A DNA stretch of 64,000 nucleotides from Candidatus Korobacter versatilis (GTDB lineage: Bacteria; Acidobacteriota; Terriglobia; Terriglobales; Acidobacteriaceae): NCBI GenBank assembly GCA_016185395.1, contig JACPNR010000004.1, positions 124,001 to 188,000 on the forward strand, written 5' to 3'. Below are positions 58,474 to 64,000 of this stretch, piece by piece. Position 1 is the stretch's first letter. Each line of letters opens with the position of its first letter. Below the pieces are notes generated by a model that saw only the letters and a list, made by a program, of their open reading frames with translations, made no database searches and was not told the origin of the DNA. Both the position numbers and the translations under genes were made by a program.

Positions 58474-59856
58474 ATGGGCCGACTTTCTGTTTCTGACGAA
58501 GAATTCCGCGCTCTCGCTGCGCGCACGAGCGAGCTGGCAGCCGATTACCTTGCCCACCTCGACGATGTTCCCGCTTTTCCTGAGACCTCCGGCGAACGTA
58601 CTCTAAAACTCTTCGCCACAGGTCTTCCGGAAGAGGGCATGGGAGCGTCAGCGTTCGATGGCTTGGGGCAGATCGTGCAGCATGTGCGTCCGAGCAGCCC
58701 ACGTTTCTTCGGCTACGTTTTTGGCTCGGGCGAGCCGGTTGCAGCGCTCGGCGATTATTTCGCCAGCGTATTGAACCAGAACGTGACGGCGTGGCGTTCG
58801 GGCCCGGCGGCAGTGACCATCGAGCGCGCGGTCGTCCGCGGCCTGGCGGAAGCCATCGGCTGTCGCGGGTTCACCGGTTCTCTGTGCGGCGGTGGGTCGT
58901 CGGCGAACCTCATGGGCTTGGCGATGGCGCGCGAAAGCAAAGCTCCCGCGAATGAGGCAGGCGCACGTCCGGGGACCGTTTACGCCTCGCGCGAAGTGCA
59001 TATGTCGATCCCCAAAGCCATGGCGCTGCTTGGGCTCGGCCGTTCAAACCTTCGACTCGTCGAAGTGGACGATTCGTTCCGCATGCGTGCGGACAAGCTG
59101 CGAGAAGCGGTCGAGCAAGACAAGCGCGCTGACAACCGTCTGCTAGCGGTGGTGGCGACCGCGGGCACGGTGAATACAGGCGCTATTGATCCGCTGCCCG
59201 AGATCGCCGCGGTCGCCCGCGAGCACCGCCTGTGGTTCCACGTGGATGGCGCCTACGGGGCGCTGGCGGCGTTGGCCATCCCGGAAAAGTTCACGGGATT
59301 GAGTGAGGCAGATTCACTGTCCCTCGATGCGCACAAGTGGCTCTATCAACCGGTCGACTGTGGGTGCCTGCTCTATCGCGACACGGGGGCCGCGCAACGC
59401 GCGTTCTCCCACACCGGCGACTATGCCAAGTCGCTGACCCAGGACCCGGTCGAAGGGTTCGTGTTCTTTGAAGAATCGATGGAACTCTCGCGTCGCTTCC
59501 GTGCGTTGAAGGTCTGGCTCTCCTTGCGTTACCACGGCTTGGCAGCCTTCCGTGACTCGATCGCAGAGGACCTCAGGCTGGCGCAATACCTGGTAGACCG
59601 CATCCGAAGTGAGGAGCAGTTGGAGTTACTGGCCTCGGGTGAACTCAGCGCCGTATGCTTCCGCGCGCGCGGGGCCAGCGATGCGAACAACGCAGAGATA
59701 TTGAAACGAGTGGTACAGCGTGGGCGTGTCTACCTTTCGAATGCGACGATATGCGGGATGTTCGCTCTGCGCGCGTGCGTAGTGAACCATCGCACGACCG
59801 AAAAGGACATGGATCTAGTCATAGAGGAAGTGCTCGCAGTCGCAAAAGGGGTGTGA
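58474..59856 (+). CDS. PLP-dependent amino-acid decarboxylase (group II)
   Basis: A 460-aa fold-type I decarboxylase of the aromatic-L-amino-acid/glutamate decarboxylase group. Features are GSLCGGGSSANLMGLAMAR, VVATAGTVNTGAIDPLPEIAAVAREH, WFHVDGAYGALAAL and the PLP Lys in LDAHKWLYQPVDCG. Substrate (aromatic amino acid, aspartate or glutamate) cannot be read. Its stop overlaps the GHMP kinase start by one base (TGATG), an unusual pairing. Confidence 0.88.
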   Translation: MGRLSVSDEEFRALAARTSELAADYLAHLDDVPAFPETSGERTLKLFATGLPEEGMGASAFDGLGQIVQHVRPSSPRFFGYVFGSGEPVAALGDYFASVLNQNVTAWRSGPAAVTIERAVVRGLAEAIGCRGFTGSLCGGGSSANLMGLAMARESKAPANEAGARPGTVYASREVHMSIPKAMALLGLGRSNLRLVEVDDSFRMRADKLREAVEQDKRADNRLLAVVATAGTVNTGAIDPLPEIAAVAREHRLWFHVDGAYGALAALAIPEKFTGLSEADSLSLDAHKWLYQPVDCGCLLYRDTGAAQRAFSHTGDYAKSLTQDPVEGFVFFEESMELSRRFRALKVWLSLRYHGLAAFRDSIAEDLRLAQYLVDRIRSEEQLELLASGELSAVCFRARGASDANNAEILKRVVQRGRVYLSNATICGMFALRACVVNHRTTEKDMDLVIEEVLAVAKGV

Positions 59857-60878
59857 TGGCGAAGTCAGAGACCATCGTTGCGCACGCCGCCTGCCGCGTC
59901 GATCTGGCCGGCGGGACCATGGACATCTGGCCGCTCTATCTCTTCCACGCCGGAGCGGTCACAGTCAACTTCGCGGTGAACATCCTCACGCGGTGTCGCA
60001 TCGCTCCCTTGCAGGGGAAAAAGATCCACCTCAAGTCTATCGACACCAGGCGCGAGGAAACGTTCGCGGACTTCCCTGCGCTATGCCGAGCGCGAACCTA
60101 CAAACACCCGCTGGCAGCCTATCTGGTTCGCTTCTTCGAGCCCGAGGGTGGTCTTGAAATCGAGACGAACTCGGAATCGCCCGCCGGCGCCGGCATCTCC
60201 GGCTCGTCGGCTTTGATGATCGCGACTACAGCCGCCCTCGCGCGCTGGACCGGCCGCAAGCTATCCCGCGAGGCGATTCGCGTGCTAGCGCAGAACGTGG
60301 AAGCGCAGCTCATCAAGGTGCCGACCGGTTGCCAGGACTACTATCCCGCGCTTTACGGCGGCGTGAACGCCATCCATCTGGAAGCTGATGGGATACATCG
60401 CGAAGCCATCCTGGTGCCGCCGCAGGAGATGGAAGCGCGCTTCGTGCTCGCATATACAGGGGCGCCGCGCCAATCCGGCATCAACAACTGGGAAGTCTTC
60501 CAGGCGCACATCAATGGTAACCGTCGCGTGCTGCGCAACTTCGATGAGATTGGCGAGATTGCGCGTGGAATGCACTCGGCCCTCGCGCGGGGGGCCTGGC
60601 GCGACGTCGCTGGCCTGCTTCGCGCGGAGTGGAAACTCCGCCGTACGAACGCACCGGGGATCACCACCCCGCTGATCGAGAAGCTGATCGCGGAAGCGAC
60701 CAAGAATGGTGCTACTGCCGCGAAGGTTTGCGGAGCCGGTGGCGGAGGATGCGTCGTCTTCTTCACGCCTCCGGAGCGCAAGCACCACGTGTTGAACGCC
60801 GTGAGCCAAGCCGGCGGCAGGGTCTTGCCATTCCAAGTGGCACGCGAAGGCGTCACGGTGGTCGGCACCCGCGGCTAG
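59856..60878 (+). CDS. GHMP-family small-molecule kinase
   Basis: A 340-aa GHMP kinase from ATG 59856. The ATP-binding motif 2 is SPAGAGISGSSALMIATTAAL, with N-terminal AACRVDLAGGTMDIWPLY and the C-terminal GATAAKVCGAGGGGCVVFFT motif 3. This layout is close to sugar kinases such as heptose-7-phosphate or L-fucose/galactose kinases, which also open with DxxGG-type motifs. It is coupled to the decarboxylase and followed 2 bp later by a CPBP protease gene. Confidence 0.88.
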   Translation: MAKSETIVAHAACRVDLAGGTMDIWPLYLFHAGAVTVNFAVNILTRCRIAPLQGKKIHLKSIDTRREETFADFPALCRARTYKHPLAAYLVRFFEPEGGLEIETNSESPAGAGISGSSALMIATTAALARWTGRKLSREAIRVLAQNVEAQLIKVPTGCQDYYPALYGGVNAIHLEADGIHREAILVPPQEMEARFVLAYTGAPRQSGINNWEVFQAHINGNRRVLRNFDEIGEIARGMHSALARGAWRDVAGLLRAEWKLRRTNAPGITTPLIEKLIAEATKNGATAAKVCGAGGGGCVVFFTPPERKHHVLNAVSQAGGRVLPFQVAREGVTVVGTRG

Positions 60879-60879
60879 C

Positions 60880-61827
60880 ATGCTCACCATTTTTCTATCG
60901 CGAGACGGCCGTCTGCGCGCCGGCTGGCGTTTCCTGCTGGGCGTAACCGCTCTCGCCGCAGCAGATCTTGGGAGCAGATATCTCGTAGGCTTCGTGATCG
61001 GCCCTGGCTCGCCGATCCTGTTCATCTTTCTACAAGAGCCCATCGCGCTCGCGCTGCAGGTGCTTCTCTTCGCTCTCTTGCTGACGGTGGCCGACCGCGT
61101 CTCCGGAGATCGGTTGGCAGCCCAAGGTCTACCGCGCTACGGACCGTGGCTGCACCAGTTTTGTGACGGTTTCCTTCTCGGCGGCGGGATGGTGACGGTT
61201 TGTGTAGTGGCGGTACGTCTCTTCGGTGGCTTAAGCTTCGTTGTCGCTTTCTCCGCCAAGAGTCTTTTTGCATGCTTCCTGATCTTCGCACTGCTGCTAG
61301 TGGGCGCTATCAAGGAGGAAGTCGCTTTTCGCGGCTATCCGTTCCAGCGGCTGATCGAAGGCGGTGGACCGCGCTGGGGGCCGGTTTTGGGCGTGGTCGT
61401 GCTTTCAGTGCTTTTTGGGTTGGTGCACTGGCACAATCCGAGTCGCACACTGTTCTCCACCGCGAACACCGTGCTGATTGGCATCGTGCTGGCAGTGGCT
61501 TACTTGCGAACGTGGGCCTTGTGGTTCCCGATCGGTATCCATTTCGGTTGGAACTTCATGCTGGGAGTGGTCTTCGGACTGCCGGTGAGCGGCATCGCCG
61601 ACTTCGGCGTCCTCGTTCGGGGGACCGCGACGGGGCCGGCGTGGCTCACCGGCGGCGCTTACGGCATCGAGGCGAGCGCGGTGGCCACCGGCGTGGTCGC
61701 CATCTCGATGGTGCCCGCATGGCTGATGTATCGTCCGGCGGCGGCGGGGCTCGAACAGGTGTTGGGCTGGCCCAGAAAACCAGCCGGGCGCGCGGACGCG
61801 GATGACTCCGGCGGCATCAAAATCTAG
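60880..61827 (+). CDS. CPBP family intramembrane metalloprotease
   Basis: A 315-aa multi-pass protein (about 8 helices). The conserved motifs are EExxxR in GAIKEEVAFRGYPF (146-151), and FGLVHWHN with His 183, then HFGWNFMLG. These form the metal site of the CAAX-protease/bacteriocin-processing family. Typical roles are prenyl-protein processing or self-immunity; no bacteriocin gene is nearby. It starts 2 bp after the kinase, so it is probably the third gene of that operon. Confidence 0.88.
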   Translation: MLTIFLSRDGRLRAGWRFLLGVTALAAADLGSRYLVGFVIGPGSPILFIFLQEPIALALQVLLFALLLTVADRVSGDRLAAQGLPRYGPWLHQFCDGFLLGGGMVTVCVVAVRLFGGLSFVVAFSAKSLFACFLIFALLLVGAIKEEVAFRGYPFQRLIEGGGPRWGPVLGVVVLSVLFGLVHWHNPSRTLFSTANTVLIGIVLAVAYLRTWALWFPIGIHFGWNFMLGVVFGLPVSGIADFGVLVRGTATGPAWLTGGAYGIEASAVATGVVAISMVPAWLMYRPAAAGLEQVLGWPRKPAGRADADDSGGIKI

Positions 61828-61894
61828 CAGGCCGCCGCGAACGGCTTGCAAATCGCCTGCCGAAGGCGAATGATTAGCACCACAGGAACCTGCC

Positions 61895-62953
61895 ATGAAG
61901 CGCACGCCTTTCGCTCTCCAGCTCGTGCTCGCGCTGGCAACGCTCGTCCCGCAGTCGGTGGCCGATAGTGGGAGCAAGCTATCTTCGGCGATCGCGACTG
62001 CCCCGATCACGATCGACACCCGCTTCACCATCGTGCGCACGCTCAACGCCGAGAAGGTATTCGTAAAGAAGCCATTTCCCCAGGGAGACAAGGGCATCAC
62101 GATCCACAACGGCGAGGTCAGTCCCGACGACCGTACCCTGATCACTTGGTCCATGAACCGGGGCCCAGCAGCGCGCCCAGGAGAGCGTGCGCAGATCACC
62201 AACATCGAATTCAAAGACAACCAGATCATCTTCGAGATCAATGGTGGGCCAAAGAAGAAAGCAAAGTGGTACCAGCGGATCCAGATCGCCGGGAGTTCCG
62301 GCTCCACGCCCATCGCACCGGGTCCGAATCCGAACGCCAAGGGCTCGTTCGTGGCCCTGACGTTCGATAAGTACATTCCCGACATCACGGTTGACCAGGT
62401 AAAGCAGATGCTGCTGCCTGTATTCGACTTCGGGGCCGGCAAGTCTGCGACGAACCAGTACGAGGAGAGCCTGCCGCCCAAGGTGCGCGCCGCACTCAAG
62501 AGCCATCAAGCACTGGTTGGAATGAATCGCGAGTTGGTCGTGAGCGCCCTGGGCAGGCCTAGCCAGAAGATCCGCGAGAAAGACGGCGAAGTCGAATACG
62601 AAGAATGGATGTACGGCACGCCGCCCGCTGACGTGCAATTCATTCGCTTTGTCGGCGACGAAGTCAGCCAGGTCAAGATCATGAAGACGGATGGCACAAA
62701 GATCGTCCGCACCGAGCGCGAAGTCGATTTCCCGACGGGGAATGGCACGGCGGTAGCTCAGACCGCTCCCGCGCTGAAGCCGGTGAGTTCTGACCAGCGG
62801 CCCTCGTTGCGGCGTCCCGGTGAGGATCCTACTGCAATCGATAACTCGGTCCCGCCGCAGGCGGCGCCGCCAGTCATGGTGCCGGATAACGGCGGCCCAC
62901 GTTTGCCCGACGGCGGCACGCCGCAGGACAACCCCGGCGCGCCACCCCACTAG
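61895..62953 (+). CDS. Secreted protein with BamE/SmpA-like segment, unknown
   Basis: A 352-aa protein with signal peptide ([23 protein letters not shown]). Residues about 30-160 are beta-rich of unknown type. Residues about 205-270 ([24 protein letters not shown] ... [18 protein letters not shown]) resemble the SmpA/BamE fold, which starts with a xxGMxxxxVxxxLGxP motif. The last 80 residues are Pro/Gly/Ala-rich and disordered. Not a lipoprotein: no Cys lipobox. Envelope association is likely. Confidence 0.75.
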   Translation: MKRTPFALQLVLALATLVPQSVADSGSKLSSAIATAPITIDTRFTIVRTLNAEKVFVKKPFPQGDKGITIHNGEVSPDDRTLITWSMNRGPAARPGERAQITNIEFKDNQIIFEINGGPKKKAKWYQRIQIAGSSGSTPIAPGPNPNAKGSFVALTFDKYIPDITVDQVKQMLLPVFDFGAGKSATNQYEESLPPKVRAALKSHQALVGMNRELVVSALGRPSQKIREKDGEVEYEEWMYGTPPADVQFIRFVGDEVSQVKIMKTDGTKIVRTEREVDFPTGNGTAVAQTAPALKPVSSDQRPSLRRPGEDPTAIDNSVPPQAAPPVMVPDNGGPRLPDGGTPQDNPGAPPH

Positions 62954-62994
62954 GCCGTTTTGCCTCAATCTTCCGCGCGCCTTACACTCATAGG

Positions 62995-64000
62995 GTGAAG
63001 ATCGCGCTGGGCCAGATCAACACCACGGTCGGGGATTTCAGCGGCAACGCGCAGAAGATCATTCTGTACGCGCATCGTGCCGCCGATGCCGGCGCGGGAC
63101 TCATCCTCTTTCCTGAACTTTCCATTTGCGGTTATCCGCCGCGAGACCTGTTAGAGAAGCCCGCATTCCTGCGAAAAAACCAGGAGAGCGCCGAAGCCAT
63201 CGCCGCAGCGACGCGGGGTATCGCGGTCATTTGTGGGGCAGTGACGCCGGCCGCCCAGGAAACCGGAAAGCGCGTGGCGAACTCCGCGCTGTTGATGCGC
63301 GATGGCAAGATCGAGTTCGTCCAGTCGAAGATGCTGTTACCCACTTATGACGTCTTCGACGAGCTTCGCCATTTTGCGCCCGCCGAGAAGCAGGAGTTGG
63401 TGCCCTTCTGCGGCAAGCAGATGGCGCTCACCATCTGTGAAGACGCATGGAATGATAAACATTTCTGGCCCCATCGCCTGTACCGGGTCGATCCGGTGGA
63501 GCAACTGATGAAGGCGGGTGGGAACTTCGTCCTGAATATCTCTGCTTCGCCTTGGCACCTGGGAAAACGCGAGACCCGCTGCCGCATGCTGACGACCATC
63601 GCGACGGAGTATCGCGTGCCCGTTGTGCTGGTGAACCAGGTCGGCGGCAATGACAGCCTCATCTTCGACGGTTCGTCGCTGGTCGTGGCGCCCGATGGGC
63701 GGGTGGTTGCAAGGGCGAAGTCTTTCGAAGAAGACCTGGTGTATTTCGATCCCGACCAGCTAAGTGGGGACATGAATGCGCAAACGGCCGGACGCGAGGC
63801 AAGCGCCTACGCCGCGCTCGTGCTGGGCACGCGTGACTACGTTCGCAAGTGCGGCTTCCAGAAAGTGCTGGTGGGGCTGAGTGGCGGCATTGATTCGGCC
63901 CTCGTTGCCTGTATCGCAGCCGATGCGCTCGGACCCGAAAATGTGATGGGCGTCGGCATGCCGACGCGATTCTCTTCCGCCGGTAGCATCGAAGACGCCC
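62995..64000 (+). CDS. nadE: Glutamine-dependent NAD+ synthetase (3' truncated by window)
   Basis: The start is GTG 62995, with [20 protein letters not shown]. The frame stays open to the window edge (335 codons of an expected ~540). The N-terminal nitrilase-like glutaminase domain has its Glu in [12 protein letters not shown], its Lys in [14 protein letters not shown] and its Cys in [10 protein letters not shown]. The ATP-PPase domain begins at [16 protein letters not shown]. It amidates nicotinic-acid adenine dinucleotide to NAD+. The C-terminus lies outside the window. Confidence 0.95.
   Translation, partial: MKIALGQINTTVGDFSGNAQKIILYAHRAADAGAGLILFPELSICGYPPRDLLEKPAFLRKNQESAEAIAAATRGIAVICGAVTPAAQETGKRVANSALLMRDGKIEFVQSKMLLPTYDVFDELRHFAPAEKQELVPFCGKQMALTICEDAWNDKHFWPHRLYRVDPVEQLMKAGGNFVLNISASPWHLGKRETRCRMLTTIATEYRVPVVLVNQVGGNDSLIFDGSSLVVAPDGRVVARAKSFEEDLVYFDPDQLSGDMNAQTAGREASAYAALVLGTRDYVRKCGFQKVLVGLSGGIDSALVACIAADALGPENVMGVGMPTRFSSAGSIEDA

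Noticed and set aside
1..64000. CRISPR arrays, transposases, prophage or integrases
   Set aside because: None seen: no direct-repeat-spacer arrays, no transposase or integrase motifs in any credible ORF.

Overview
The window looks like a chromosome segment of an Acidobacteriota bacterium (Terriglobia/Koribacter-like). This is inferred from high GC, a Gram-negative envelope (LptF/LptG, MsbA-type exporter), a bactofilin, two GH57 enzymes, an orphan nuoB and many acidobacterial-style signal-peptide proteins. No database search was possible. It is dense housekeeping and accessory metabolism: about 60 genes, one tRNA, and no transposase, phage, plasmid or CRISPR array.

Layout. 1-6.7 kb (+): the end of a sensor kinase, then a co-directional run of DUF1028 protein, M19 dipeptidase-like protein, VOC protein, HOGA-type aldolase with an insertion, and a PEGA protein. 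6.8-13.4 kb: ferritin-like protein, glutamate dehydrogenase, then a TetR repressor with a clear promoter/operator, enoyl-CoA hydratase, aldehyde dehydrogenase and a BoxB-like di-iron epoxidase subunit, which together look like an aromatic-CoA module. 13.4-16.8 kb (-): amidohydrolase, nadK, tlyA. 16.8-19.2 kb: DnaA-box-like sites, then E1 alpha/beta of a 2-oxoacid dehydrogenase. 19.2-28.6 kb (mostly -): a zinc-ribbon mini-protein, lysA, GAF-PP2C phosphatase, deoC, hpt, a P-loop kinase with an Arg/Glu/Pro-rich linker, a Cys/Met-metabolism PLP enzyme, isochorismatase-like hydrolase, ECF sigma factor with a small membrane protein, and tRNA-Gln(CUG).

28.9-36.5 kb: class-3-like aldehyde dehydrogenase, GH57 branching enzyme, then mazG, a GNAT acyltransferase and MenC/NSAR, joined by 4-bp overlaps. 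36.5-37.1 kb: an intergenic region with an unassigned structured RNA candidate ending in a terminator, an inverted repeat, and a sigma70-type promoter for bactofilin. 37.1-46.5 kb: methyltransferases, a geranylgeranyl-reductase-like flavoprotein, ABC exporter, a fused LptF-LptG permease, and a second GH57 protein.

46.5-64 kb: a peroxiredoxin-like gene with an in-frame TGA at the catalytic Cys position plus a nearby frameshift, a divergent Nramp transporter, a four-gene overlapping operon (BtuF-like, fRMsr-like GAF, TlpA-like thioredoxin, NUDIX), a NifU-like scaffold lacking its third Cys, an xdhC-mocA-HAD operon, zinc-type oxidoreductase, orphan nuoB, beta-propeller protein, PLP decarboxylase overlapping a GHMP kinase, CPBP protease, a BamE-like lipoprotein-type protein, and the start of nadE running off the end.

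The most interesting items are the possible selenoprotein (47.2-47.7 kb), the structured RNA (36.5-36.75 kb), the acyltransferase-racemase pair (33.7-35.6 kb) and the TetR-operator aromatic-CoA module (9-13.2 kb).
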